From Minicystis rosea (GTDB lineage Bacteria > Myxococcota_A > Polyangia > Polyangiales > Polyangiaceae): a stretch of 64,000 nucleotides of DNA. The position numbers were made by a program, and so were the translations under genes. Below are positions 1-8,226 of the stretch, piece after piece. A model generated the notes under the pieces. The model did no database searches. It was not told where the DNA came from and was given only the letters and a program-made list of their open reading frames with translations. Position 1 is the stretch's first letter. Each line of letters begins with the position of its first letter. Location of the stretch: positions 372,001 through 436,000 of the forward strand of contig CP016211.1 in assembly GCA_001931535.1 (NCBI GenBank). Reading direction: 5' to 3'.

Positions 1-522
1 GTCGAGGCCCACGCGCGCGGAGAGCTCCATCGGCGAGATGGCGAAGGCGGCGCCGGGGCCCTCGGCGCGCGCCTTCTCGGCGAGCTTCACCAAGGCGCTC
101 ACGACCTTCGACTGCGTGTCGCTGAGCATCATGATCTCGATCTGATCCTCGGCCTCGTAGAGCCGGGCCGCGAGCTGCTCGACCATGCGCACGCCCGCCG
201 ACGGGTGCCGCGTGATGAGCGCGGCCAGCGTCGTCGGCGCCACGGCGCGCGCGAGGCCGGCGGTGATGGCCACCGCGGTCGACGAGCGCGGCGCGCCCGC
301 GACGAGCGCGGACTCGCCGAAGAGATCGCCGGGCTTCACGATGGAGAGGCTGCGATCGGCGCCGCGCACCTTCTTGATGAGGCGCACCGATCCCTCTTCG
401 AGGAGGTACGCTTCGGCGCTGGGATCGCCCTGGCGGAAGATCACCTCGCCGGGTTGAAAGGCGCGCAGCGCGCCGCTCTCGGAGGACGGCACGCCGTCTT
501 GCGAATCGGGCTCGGAGCTCAT
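1..522 (-). CDS. Crp/Fnr-like cyclic-nucleotide-binding protein (3' end outside window)
   Basis: Seen: 174 codons are inside the window, starting MSSEPDSQDG and open at the window edge. Residues about 20-120 form a cyclic-nucleotide-binding (cNMP) beta-barrel: FQPGEVIFRQGDPSAEAYLL, then PGDLFGESALVAG, the phosphate-binding-cassette region. After a long helix the last visible residues (ISPMELSARVGLD) look like the start of a Crp-type helix-turn-helix, so a DNA-binding domain probably lies beyond position 1. Known: such proteins are transcription regulators answering cAMP, c-di-GMP or other effectors. It follows tsaB on the same strand by 11 bases and is probably cotranscribed. The effector cannot be told from the sequence; a non-DNA-binding cNMP protein remains possible. 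Confidence 0.85.
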   Translation of the reverse strand, partial: MSSEPDSQDGVPSSESGALRAFQPGEVIFRQGDPSAEAYLLEEGSVRLIKKVRGADRSLSIVKPGDLFGESALVAGAPRSSTAVAITAGLARAVAPTTLAALITRHPSAGVRMVEQLAARLYEAEDQIEIMMLSDTQSKVVSALVKLAEKARAEGPGAAFAISPMELSARVGLD

Positions 523-533
523 CGCGCCGCAGT

Positions 534-1223
534 CTACACCGCGACCATCGGCGTGGCGTCGGGCGCGCGCACGTACAGGGGCTCGAGGAGCTCGGGATCG
601 CCCGGCGCCCCTCCGGCGAGGCGGGAAAGCGCGAGGCGCCCGATCCACGCTGCGTCCGGCAGATCGAGGGCCGGCCCACGCGCGAGGCGCACCCCGCCGG
701 GGAGCGAGAGGCCGGCCGCGATCTCGCCGACGGCCACGAGGCGGGCGCCGGCGGGGGCCTCGGCGATGACGAAGGCCTCCCCTGCGAGAGGGCGGGTCGA
801 GGGCGCGAGCACGATCTCGCCGCTCCGGCGGTGGGCCGCGAGGAAGATCTCGTTCTTCTTGGCGTCGATGGCCGCGACCACGACGTCGTCGGGATCGGCG
901 GCGCCCTCCGAGAACGCGGCCATGGCCATGGCCTCGAGCGAGGTCACGCCCACGAGCGGCAGGCCGAGCGCGAGCGCGATGCCCTTGGTCGAGGCGACGC
1001 CCACGCGCACGCCGGTGAACGAGCCGGGCCCCACGTCGCACGCGAGCGCATCGAGGCTCGCGCGCGTCTCGCCGGCGCGGGCGAGCGCCTCGTCGATCGC
1101 CGTGAAGAGGCGCTCGGCGTGGCCTTGCAGATCGACGTACGTCGCCTCGGTCGCGGTCCCGTCGTCACGGACGATCGCGACGCTGCCGCGCGGGGTGGAG
1201 GTGGAAATCGACAGGACTTTCAC
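534..1223 (-). CDS. tsaB: TsaB, tRNA threonylcarbamoyladenosine biosynthesis subunit
   Basis: 229 aa. Known role: TsaB is the inactive ASKHA-fold partner that dimerises with TsaD and, with TsaE, transfers threonylcarbamoyl to A37 of ANN-reading tRNAs in the cytoplasm. Seen: the N-terminus VLSISTSTPRGSVAIV is the usual ASKHA phosphate-1 strand, and CDVGPGSFTGVRVGVA (residues about 63-78) is the TsaB signature, followed by GLPLVGVTSLEAMA. Length is normal for the family. The start is GTG at 1223, chosen because GGAGG sits 6 bases upstream and the conserved N-terminus begins there; the frame stays open upstream but that stretch has no TsaB similarity. It lies upstream of the Crp-like gene and is divergent from the TonB-like gene, 207 bases away. 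Confidence 0.93.
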   Translation of the reverse strand: MKVLSISTSTPRGSVAIVRDDGTATEATYVDLQGHAERLFTAIDEALARAGETRASLDALACDVGPGSFTGVRVGVASTKGIALALGLPLVGVTSLEAMAMAAFSEGAADPDDVVVAAIDAKKNEIFLAAHRRSGEIVLAPSTRPLAGEAFVIAEAPAGARLVAVGEIAAGLSLPGGVRLARGPALDLPDAAWIGRLALSRLAGGAPGDPELLEPLYVRAPDATPMVAV

Positions 1224-1430
1224 GGCGCGCCTCCGGGAACGTTGCACGCCGAGCGGTGTCCAGCCCATCCTGAAGCGCGCGGCCGAGCGACCTGGGCTCC
1301 GAAAATCTGCGAACCACTCGGGATTTCCAGGCCGTTTCGCCGTTCGAAGACGACGCGCAGGATCTCGGAAGGCGAGATGGAAAGAGGCAGCCGCAGGAAC
1401 CAGGGCGGAAGACCCGGTGAAGGACGAGGC

Positions 1431-2462
1431 ATGACGCGCGTAGTACCGTCGAACACCTTCCTCCGGAAGGCCCTCGCATTGTCGTTCGCGGTTCACGGCG
1501 TCCTGCTCGTCGGCGCCCCGCTCGTTCACAGCGGCCCGCGCGCTTCGGAGACGCACGCGCCGCCGCAGGATCGCTGGACCGGAAGCACCGCCGAGCTGCC
1601 CGGCGCCGACGCGCTGGTCGACGTGAGCGTCGAAGGCAAAGCCGAAGCGCCCCCGCCTCCCGCGAAAGCCGAGCCTCCCGCACCTGCGAAACACGAACCT
1701 TCCGCGCCTGCGAAAGCCGAGCCTGCTCCGCATGAAACGATCGTCGCTGCGCCGGCCGCCGTGGCGACCGACGCGGTGCCTTCCGCGAAGCCAGCGGTGG
1801 TCGCTTCCGCACCTGCGCCGCGCCCGCGTCCTCGACCGCTGGCGCCGCGGCCCGATGCCTCCGCAGCGCCTCGCAAGGACGACGATCACGTGCCGGAGCC
1901 GCGTGATTCCTCCGAAGCGCATGACAACCCGGTGCGCGACGCGAAGCGATCGCGCGCCGTCGCCTCCAACGCGGAGCCGGGCAAGGGCTCCGGCGCGACG
2001 GGTCCGTTCGGCGCCGAAGGGCCCGCGTCCGTGCGCGATCTCGGGCGCGCGTTCACCCGCGCCATCCCGCCCGCGTGCGATTCGGATCCCATCTGGGCCA
2101 CGCTCTCCTTGGGCGACGTGGGCAAGCTCGAGATCGCCATCCGCGTCGACGCCGACGGTCACATCACGAGCGCCGAGCCTCTCGGCACCGCGCAACCGAA
2201 GGCGCTCGTGAACGTCCTCCGGCGCACCATCCCGATGCTCCAGGCCGGCACGTTCGCGGTGCGCGAAGGCGGGACCTCGGAGGGCACCGAGATCCTGGAG
2301 CTACGCGCGCAGGTGACCGAGGCGGAGAGCGCGGACGAGGGTAAGCCGAACCAGCTCGCGTTCGAGTATGCGCGCGGTCGCGGGAAGGCGCGCTTCACGC
2401 AGTCGAGCGGGCGGCACGTCGAGATCGCGCTGCGCGTCGTGCGCGTCGAGGCTGGGCGCTGA
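1431..2462 (+). CDS. TonB-like membrane-anchored protein
   Basis: 343 aa. Seen: a short basic N-terminus and one membrane segment (residues about 12-30), then a roughly 150-residue Ala/Pro/Lys/Glu-rich extended region with repeated APAKAEP-type units, then a folded C-terminal domain of about 140 residues with a TonB-C-like pattern (LEIAIRVDADGHITSAEPLG). Start ATG 1431 is preceded by AGGACGAGG. Known: this layout is that of TonB energy transducers, which span the periplasm with a Pro/Lys-rich rod. No ExbB/ExbD or TonB-dependent receptor is near, so an energy-transducer role is inference; a periplasmic scaffold protein of similar build is equally possible. Confidence 0.6.
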   Translation: MTRVVPSNTFLRKALALSFAVHGVLLVGAPLVHSGPRASETHAPPQDRWTGSTAELPGADALVDVSVEGKAEAPPPPAKAEPPAPAKHEPSAPAKAEPAPHETIVAAPAAVATDAVPSAKPAVVASAPAPRPRPRPLAPRPDASAAPRKDDDHVPEPRDSSEAHDNPVRDAKRSRAVASNAEPGKGSGATGPFGAEGPASVRDLGRAFTRAIPPACDSDPIWATLSLGDVGKLEIAIRVDADGHITSAEPLGTAQPKALVNVLRRTIPMLQAGTFAVREGGTSEGTEILELRAQVTEAESADEGKPNQLAFEYARGRGKARFTQSSGRHVEIALRVVRVEAGR

Positions 2463-2524
2463 GGGGCGAGCCCGTCGGGGCCCGCCCGCTTCTCGCGTGA
2501 ACGGCCTGGCATCACGTTGGAGCC

Positions 2525-3927
2525 GTGAGCCCCTGGACGCCTGCGGCATCGTTGGTTTCCCTCGTCGTGTTGCTCGGTGCTTGTCGGGCCCCGACCTGCC
2601 CGGCCGCGCGCGCGCCGACCGCAGGCCCGCGCTTCGGAGCCGGGCTCGCGCCCGAGCTCGTCGCGCCCCCGCCGCCGGTCGAGCCGCCGCGCTGCGAAGG
2701 ATCGATCGACGTCGCCGCCGTCGTCGATCGCACGCGCCTCAGCATCGTCAGCGTCGTCGCGGGTCGCGCGGCCGGCGGTGACGAGCACCCCTTCACCGAG
2801 CACGGCGGCAACGCGCGCGAGCACGCGCTGGGCAGCGGCATCCTGCTGACCCCGACGGCCTCGTGCTCACGAGCCGCCACGTCATCGCCAACGCGGACGA
2901 CGTCCGCATCGAGCTCTCCGATGGACGCACCTTCGCGGGCACGGTGATCGCGCGTGATGCGTGGCTCGACGTCGCGCTCATCCGCCTCCGCGCTGCGCGC
3001 GGCCTCCCCGTGGCCACGTTCGGCTCGAGCGAGCAGATGAAGGTGGGCGACCCCGTGCTCGCCATGGGCAACCCCTTCGGCCTCGGCCCGAGCGTCACGC
3101 GCGGGATCCTCAGCGCCAAGGGCCGATCGGTCGACGATGGCCCGTCGGAGGTCTTCCTGCAGACCGACGCCGCGGTGAACCCCGGCGACAGCGGCGGCCC
3201 GCTCCTCGATGGCAGCGGTCGCGTGATCGGCATCAACACCGCGGTGCTCGAGCATGGTCAAGGCGTGAGCTTCGCCGTGCCCATCGACGACGTGCGCGCC
3301 GTGATCCCCGAGATGCTGCGCACCGGCCGCGTCGCCCGCGGGCACGCGGGCATCAGCTACCAACCGGTCGACGCGCCGGTGGCGCGCGCGCTCCGGCTGC
3401 CCACGCTCTCGGGCGCGATCGTCACCGAGATCGACGCGGGTGGTCCGGCCTTCCGCGCCGGCCTGCGCGAAGGCGACGTCATCATCACCGTCGATGGCCG
3501 CGGCATCCAGCGCGCCGCCGATCTCGCGCACGAGCTGGGCCGGCGTCGTCCGGGTGAAGTGCTGCGCTTCGGCCTCGTGCGCGACGGCCACGCGCGCACC
3601 ATCGGCGTCCTCTTGGGTCGCCTTCCGGGCCACGACGACGACACGCGCCCCTTCGCGGCCACGCCGGAGCCCAAGCGCCCGGTGCGCATCGGCCTCAAGA
3701 CCGGCGACGCCGAGGGCGGCGGCGCGCGCATCGAGTCCGTCGATCCTGGCACCACCGCAGCCGACGATCTGCGCCCCGGCGACATCGTCGTCGAGCTCAA
3801 CCGCCGCGTCGTGAAGACCTCCGGCGAGCTCACCCAACTGATCGCCGCCGCCGCGCGTCCCTCGACCGTGCTCCTCAGGGTCCGTCGCGACGGCTCGTTC
3901 CTCTACGTGGGCATCGATCTCGAGTAG
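2525..3927 (+). CDS. HtrA/DegP-type serine protease lipoprotein, frame broken by one base near 2850
   Basis: Seen: a GTG start at 2525 opens a lipoprotein signal with lipobox LGAC, followed by a Pro-rich linker and the start of a trypsin-like domain (ALGSGILLT). At the C run 2850-2853 the frame is lost; in another frame the protein continues from 2854 as DGLVLTSRHVIANADD to the stop at 3927. One added base restores a 467-aa protein. The triad is then complete: His in TSRHVIA, Asp in DAWLDVALI, Ser in NPGDSGGPLL. Two PDZ domains follow (around FRAGLREGDVIITVDG and DDLRPGDIVVELNRR). Known: HtrA proteins degrade or refold damaged envelope proteins. A sequencing slip or a true frameshift are both possible; a truncated product from GTG 2863 would lack the signal. 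Confidence 0.8.
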
Positions 3928-3943
3928 CGCCGTTGCAGCATGG

Positions 3944-5734
3944 TCACTCGAGCCGGAGCCGCAGCATGCGCAGCGCCGCGTCGATCGCCGGCTTGTACCC
4001 GAACGTCGGCTGCGCCGATCCCGACGCCGTCGCCGCGCACACCGAAGCCACGGCGCCCTGCTCTCCGAGCGATTGCAAGAGCTTGAGCTCGCGCGTCCCC
4101 GGCGTCGCCTTGCTGAAGGTCTGCGTCGTCGAGTAGCTGCCGTCGGCGCTTTGACACACCGGGTTGCCGGCCGGCTCTGCGCAGTCGCATGCGTCGTTGG
4201 TGCACGTCTTCGGCGCGACCCTCGGATAGATGCACGCATACTGAAGATCGTCGCGCGCTACGATCGTTCGCTCGTGTCCGTTGATCGGGTTCGCCATCGG
4301 TCCCGATTCCGGCGGTGCCAGCGCGGCGCCCGTGACCGGGCTCGTTCCCGTCCGCGGATCGATCGACTCGATCATCAACGGATCGCTCGGTGGCGCCCCG
4401 GTCGTCGCGTCCCCGAGGACCAAATTCCAATCGATCTCGGCCACCGTCTTGTAGCCCGTCGAGAGCGCCTTCGGCTCCTTGGCGATGTCCTGCCAGGGCA
4501 CCCCGACGATGCCCATCATCATCACGAGCCGCGGCGATCGATTCCCCACGAAGAGCGGGTTGTCCACGATCGATCCATCACGCGTCGGGACCTGGGTCTC
4601 GGTGAGGCCGCGCGTGTAGCGCTCGATGGGCTGGAGGAAATCGATCCCGAAGCGTCGCTTCTGATCGAAGCAGCGCAGGTTCACCGGATCTTCAATCGTG
4701 TCGAACGGCGGCGCGTTGCAGGCCGCATCCGCGCTCGACGACAAGCACCCCGCCGGCGTCGTCTGCCCGCACGACGCGCAGCAGGGATCGTTTGGGTTCT
4801 TCGCGCATTCGCTGCGCGCGCGCGGCAGATGGAACGCCTTGTTCGGGTTCTCCGGCGCCGTGCCTTGGTTCGAAAAGAAGTACTGGCTGCCATCACGCGT
4901 CGAGCAATCGTTCTCGTCCGTCACCAGGACGATGAGCACCGCCGAGTCCGGCCGGAGGAAATCCGCGCGCTGCTGCAACACCACCGCGTCCACGCCCGTG
5001 GGCACCGCTTGGTTGTCGATGATGGGGATGCTCTCGTACGGCTCCGGATCGACGAGGAAGCGATACACGCTCTCGAGCTGCGACTCGAAGCCGCAGCCCG
5101 CGGATCCCGTCCCTTGAATCATGCTCACGAGCTTGGCCGTGAGCGCCGCGGGATCGCTCTCGCCCGGCGGCCCGAGCTTCTGCGCCGGATCCCACGCGAG
5201 GAAGCCCTGGTTCTGATACGTCGGCACCGTCCCGTTCGCCGGGTCGCGCGTCAGCAGATGCGCGGCGTCGTTCTGCTGCGGATTCCATGCGGGATGCGCC
5301 GGGCTGCAGAGGTCGGCCCCGTGGCCGCCGAGGCTTGTGGAGATCACGGCGAAGCGCACGTCCGTCTGCGGCGCGAACTCACGCACGCCGATGGGGCAGG
5401 GGACCGCCGAATCCGGCGTGTTCGCCACCACGTTGCCGAGCCCGTTGACGCAGGCCGGGTGCGTGAACCGATCGATCAAGTACCCCATCGAGGAGGCGAG
5501 CAGATCGTGGAAGCCATCCGTGGTCGGCGAGTTGTCGACCACGAAGAGCACGTCGACTTTGTTGCTCGTCTCGATCGGCGGCGTCCCCGCATCCACCACG
5601 GGCGCGGCGTCCTCGCCCGCGTCGGGCGTGACGTCGGTCTCGAGGGTCGAGCGTCCTGCGCACCCCGCTGCGAGCACGAAGCCCGCGGCGGCCACGAACG
5701 GGCGCAATGAAGCCCGAAGAAAGCGTCGTCGCAT
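3944..5734 (-). CDS. lipoprotein with von Willebrand A-like domain
   Basis: 596 aa. Seen: signal peptide with lipobox LAAGC near residue 25, an Asp/Ala-rich linker, then VDVLFVVDNSPT, which resembles the first strand and metal-site loop of a VWA domain but with DNSPT where DxSxS is usual. A second strand-like segment, AVLIVLVTDENDCS, matches the region after the domain core, and many paired cysteines follow (DPCCASCG, CTNDACDC). The C-terminus is FGYKPAIDAALRMLRLRLE. Known: VWA-like secreted lipoproteins of this type are frequent in myxobacteria and their roles are mostly unknown; ligand binding at the cell surface is the usual guess. It converges on the protease gene 16 bases away and diverges from yacG. 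Confidence 0.7.
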   Translation of the reverse strand: MRRRFLRASLRPFVAAAGFVLAAGCAGRSTLETDVTPDAGEDAAPVVDAGTPPIETSNKVDVLFVVDNSPTTDGFHDLLASSMGYLIDRFTHPACVNGLGNVVANTPDSAVPCPIGVREFAPQTDVRFAVISTSLGGHGADLCSPAHPAWNPQQNDAAHLLTRDPANGTVPTYQNQGFLAWDPAQKLGPPGESDPAALTAKLVSMIQGTGSAGCGFESQLESVYRFLVDPEPYESIPIIDNQAVPTGVDAVVLQQRADFLRPDSAVLIVLVTDENDCSTRDGSQYFFSNQGTAPENPNKAFHLPRARSECAKNPNDPCCASCGQTTPAGCLSSSADAACNAPPFDTIEDPVNLRCFDQKRRFGIDFLQPIERYTRGLTETQVPTRDGSIVDNPLFVGNRSPRLVMMMGIVGVPWQDIAKEPKALSTGYKTVAEIDWNLVLGDATTGAPPSDPLMIESIDPRTGTSPVTGAALAPPESGPMANPINGHERTIVARDDLQYACIYPRVAPKTCTNDACDCAEPAGNPVCQSADGSYSTTQTFSKATPGTRELKLLQSLGEQGAVASVCAATASGSAQPTFGYKPAIDAALRMLRLRLE

Positions 5735-5780
5735 GGCGCTCAGGCTACATGGCAGCGCGCGTCGCTGCTACGTTAGCCGC

Positions 5781-5999
5781 ATGGAAACGCGAGCCATCCA
5801 CCCTTGCCCGATCTGCGGACGCGACGCGCCGCCGCGCGCTTCCGAGCCTCGAAATACGGCGTTTCCGTTTTGCTCTACGGCGTGCAAGCTCGTCGATCTC
5901 GGTCGCTGGCTCGACGGCAGCTATCGCGTCCCCGGCCCGCCCGTCGAGTCCACCGCGCATGCCGACGGCCTCCGCCTCGATCGTGGGGAGGACGAGTGA
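5781..5999 (+). CDS. yacG: YacG, zinc-ribbon DNA gyrase inhibitor family
   Basis: 72 aa. Seen: CPIC (Cys9, Cys12) and CSTAC (Cys31, Cys35) form the four-cysteine zinc site, followed by the family signature KLVDLGRWLDGSYRVPG. The length (about 65-75 aa) and motif order fit YacG fully. Known: E. coli YacG binds the C-terminal part of GyrB and blocks DNA binding by gyrase. The stop overlaps the GTG start of the next gene (GTGA), so the two are translationally coupled. It is divergent from the VWA-like lipoprotein gene by 46 bases. Whether gyrase inhibition is conserved in this organism is not shown by the sequence. Confidence 0.9.
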   Translation: METRAIHPCPICGRDAPPRASEPRNTAFPFCSTACKLVDLGRWLDGSYRVPGPPVESTAHADGLRLDRGEDE

Positions 6000-6745
6000 C
6001 GCGACCCACTTCGTCGCTCGCCGTCGTCGCTTTCTTGCTCCTCGCATCTCCCGCGGCGGCGCAGTGGCCCGCACCCGCTCCGCAGCCGAGCCAACCGCCT
6101 CCTGCGCCCCAGCAGCCTCCGAGCTTCGGCATACCGATCCTCGGTTTACCGGCCGGCATGCCGCAGGTCATCGAGCCCTCCGTGCCCATGCCGGGTGCGC
6201 GCGAGCTCGAGCAAAAGCTCGATCAAGCGAAGCGTGACGACGCCGGCCGGCGGCTCGAGTGGGTGTGGATCGACGCGCACGGCGGCTTCGAGCAGGTCGG
6301 CCTCACGACGTTCAAAGGCGACTCGCAGCTCACCGGTGGTGCGCTGCCCACGTCGTCGAGCGGCGCGGTGATGGGCGTGGGCGTGGGCGCTCGCCTGCTC
6401 TTCCTGACCTTCCTCGTGCGCGGCCGGCTCGGCATCGGATCCATCGGCCACCTCTATCGTCTCGGCCCTGAAATCGGGCTCCACGTGCCGCTCGGCCGCG
6501 TCGAGCCGCACGTCGAGCTGGGCGGTGGCTACGCCGCTTTCGGCAAGCTCGGCGACACCGCGCCCGACACGTTGAGCCTGCGCGGCGGCTATGGCCGCGC
6601 GAGCCTCGGCGTCGATTTCTACGTCGCCTCGATCTTCTCTCTCGGCCTCGGCTTCTCCGCCGAGCTCCTCGGCATGCGCGGCAACGGCGTCTCGGGTCTC
6701 GGCGGCACCATCGCCGCGACCGGCGTCGCCGGCCTCCACCTCTGA
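5996..6745 (+). CDS. secreted outer-membrane barrel-like protein, unknown function
   Basis: 249 aa from GTG 5996, which overlaps the yacG stop. Seen: a clear Sec signal peptide (LAVVAFLLLASPAAAQ), a Pro/Gln-rich linker to about residue 45, a short charged helix (ARELEQKLDQAKRDD), and then alternating Gly/aromatic strands typical of a small beta-barrel (GAVMGVGVGARLLFLTFLVR, HVELGGGYAAFGK), ending in a hydrophobic residue as many outer-membrane barrels do. No recognised enzyme motif. The frame is open far upstream, but the signal peptide fixes the start. Coupling to yacG is probably incidental to function. Confidence 0.6.
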   Translation: MTRPTSSLAVVAFLLLASPAAAQWPAPAPQPSQPPPAPQQPPSFGIPILGLPAGMPQVIEPSVPMPGARELEQKLDQAKRDDAGRRLEWVWIDAHGGFEQVGLTTFKGDSQLTGGALPTSSSGAVMGVGVGARLLFLTFLVRGRLGIGSIGHLYRLGPEIGLHVPLGRVEPHVELGGGYAAFGKLGDTAPDTLSLRGGYGRASLGVDFYVASIFSLGLGFSAELLGMRGNGVSGLGGTIAATGVAGLHL

Positions 6746-6760
6746 CGCGAGCCGATGATG

Positions 6761-6869
6761 GATCCCGAGGCCTCGTCACGCCGATCGTCATCGCTCGAAA
6801 TCGCCCTCGATTTCCCGATCGATCGGCATCGTGACGCCCCGTCTCCGGCGCATCGATCCCGAGGCCTCG
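6761..6869 (+). repeat. 15-bp direct repeat pair in the leader of the PrsW-like gene
   Basis: The sequence gatcccgaggcctcg occurs at 6761-6775 and again at 6855-6869, 94 bases apart, in the 134-base gap between the barrel-like gene and the PrsW-like gene. The second copy lies 11 bases before the GTG start. It may be an operator pair or a chance duplication; nothing further can be said. Confidence 0.4.
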
Positions 6870-6879
6870 AGGTCACGAC

Positions 6880-8076
6880 GTGACCGCCTTCACGGTGGCG
6901 CTCGCCGTCCTCGCGCTCGTCGCGCCGCTCGCCGGCTTCGTGCTTTGGGTGCGCGTCCCGCGGCCCGAGGACGCCGATCCACGCCGCGCGCACCAGCAAC
7001 GCCGAAGGCTCACGCTCGTGGCCGTCACGGTGCTGCTCGGCGCGGCGGTGTTCCTCCCGGCGTGGCTCCTCGAACGCTGGATCGGCGGCTGGGCCGGCCT
7101 CGACGAGCACGCGCGCACGGGCCTCGATCTCTCCGCGATCGTCTATGCGTTCTTCGTCGTCGCGCCGCTCGAGCAGGGCCTCAAGGTCGCGGCCGTGGTC
7201 CCCGCGTGGCGCACGCGCTTCTTCGCGTCGGCGCGCGACGGCGTCCTCTTCGGCGCGGCGGCCGCGCTCGGCTTCGTCACCGCGCACAACGCCGAGCTCT
7301 TCCGGCACGCGGGTGCATCGATGCTCGACGTCGGCCGCGCGCTCCTGGCCACGCCCGCGCACGTGTTCTTCGCGGCCGCATGGGGTTACACGCTCGGCCG
7401 CGAAGCCGAAGAGCGTCGCGCGCACCGCCTCGGCGGCCGCGCCTTCAAGGCCACGTGGCTCGGGGCGCTGCTCTTCAACGGCCTCTACGATCACATCGTC
7501 TTCGGCCGCGGCGCGGTCGCGCTCATCGCGACCTTGCCCATGCTCCTGCTCATGCTCGTGGGCGCCCTCATCGTGCGCCGCAGCCTCGCTTCGAGCGATG
7601 CACCCACCGCGCGTCCGCGCCCGCGCCGTCTCTCCATCGCGCCGCCCACGCTGGGCGCGGTGCGCGCCGCGCTGTGGCGCACCGAGCAGCCCGTGATGTT
7701 CGGCTGGATCGGCGCCGGCGCGCTCGTCACCATCGGCGTCATCACCGCCGCGCTCGCCGTCGCCGTCGTCCTCGGCCGTCGCATGGGCGTCGACTTCGCC
7801 GCCGTCGATCGCGGCGACGGCGCCGCCGGCGCTGCGCCCCTCGTGCTCCTCGGCGCCGCCGCGCTCGCTGCCTTCCCGGTCGCCGGCTACCTCGTGGCGC
7901 GCGCCTCCGCGGCCCGCGGCGTCCTCGAATCCGCCATCGCCGCCGCGCTCGCCATCGTCGGCGGCCTCGTGCTGCTCGGCCTCGCCGCGCCGGTCGCCGT
8001 CGTCTTCGCGCTCGCCTTCGCGCCCGTCGCGCTCGGGCTCGCCTGCGCCGGCGCGTGGATGGGCGTCACGCGATAG
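6880..8076 (+). CDS. PrsW-like intramembrane metalloprotease
   Basis: 398 aa with about nine hydrophobic segments. Seen: PLEQGLKVAAV (around residue 97) sits where PrsW proteases carry EExxK, here EQxxK; the next helix DGVLFGAAAALGFVTAHN matches the second motif with its Asn; TPAHVFFAAAWGY carries the third-motif His; LFNGLYDH the last one. Known: PrsW-type glutamic/metallo membrane proteases cleave anti-sigma factors or other membrane substrates. The C-terminal 150 residues are additional membrane helices of unknown role. The Glu-to-Gln change in the first motif makes activity uncertain. Start GTG 6880 was taken from the first membrane helix; the long Arg-rich frame overlapping it is not a gene. 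Confidence 0.65.
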   Translation: MTAFTVALAVLALVAPLAGFVLWVRVPRPEDADPRRAHQQRRRLTLVAVTVLLGAAVFLPAWLLERWIGGWAGLDEHARTGLDLSAIVYAFFVVAPLEQGLKVAAVVPAWRTRFFASARDGVLFGAAAALGFVTAHNAELFRHAGASMLDVGRALLATPAHVFFAAAWGYTLGREAEERRAHRLGGRAFKATWLGALLFNGLYDHIVFGRGAVALIATLPMLLLMLVGALIVRRSLASSDAPTARPRPRRLSIAPPTLGAVRAALWRTEQPVMFGWIGAGALVTIGVITAALAVAVVLGRRMGVDFAAVDRGDGAAGAAPLVLLGAAALAAFPVAGYLVARASAARGVLESAIAAALAIVGGLVLLGLAAPVAVVFALAFAPVALGLACAGAWMGVTR

Positions 8077-8159
8077 GCGTTGCCCGACGATCGCGGAGCG
8101 CCCGCATCGTTCGTTGAGGCGTCATCCGTCACAGCCCATCGCGTCTCGGACAAAGCAAA

Positions 8160-8191
8160 ACCGCGATCCTTCATGTGTGAAGGATCGCGGT
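8160..8191 (-). terminator. intrinsic terminator of dnaJ
   Basis: A perfect 14-bp stem (8160-8173 with 8178-8191) encloses a four-base loop, tgtg. Read on the minus strand the stem is followed by TTTTGCTTTG, so it fits a rho-independent terminator 35 bases after the dnaJ stop. It may also stop transcription arriving from the convergent PrsW-like gene. Confidence 0.85.
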
Positions 8192-8226
8192 CTCATGCTT
8201 TGCCACCGAGGGCTCGAAGCCGGCGC

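Noticed and set aside
6831..8117. 428-codon Arg/Ala-rich frame overlapping the PrsW-like gene
   Set aside because: No family pattern; the frame starting at 6880 has membrane helices and conserved motifs.
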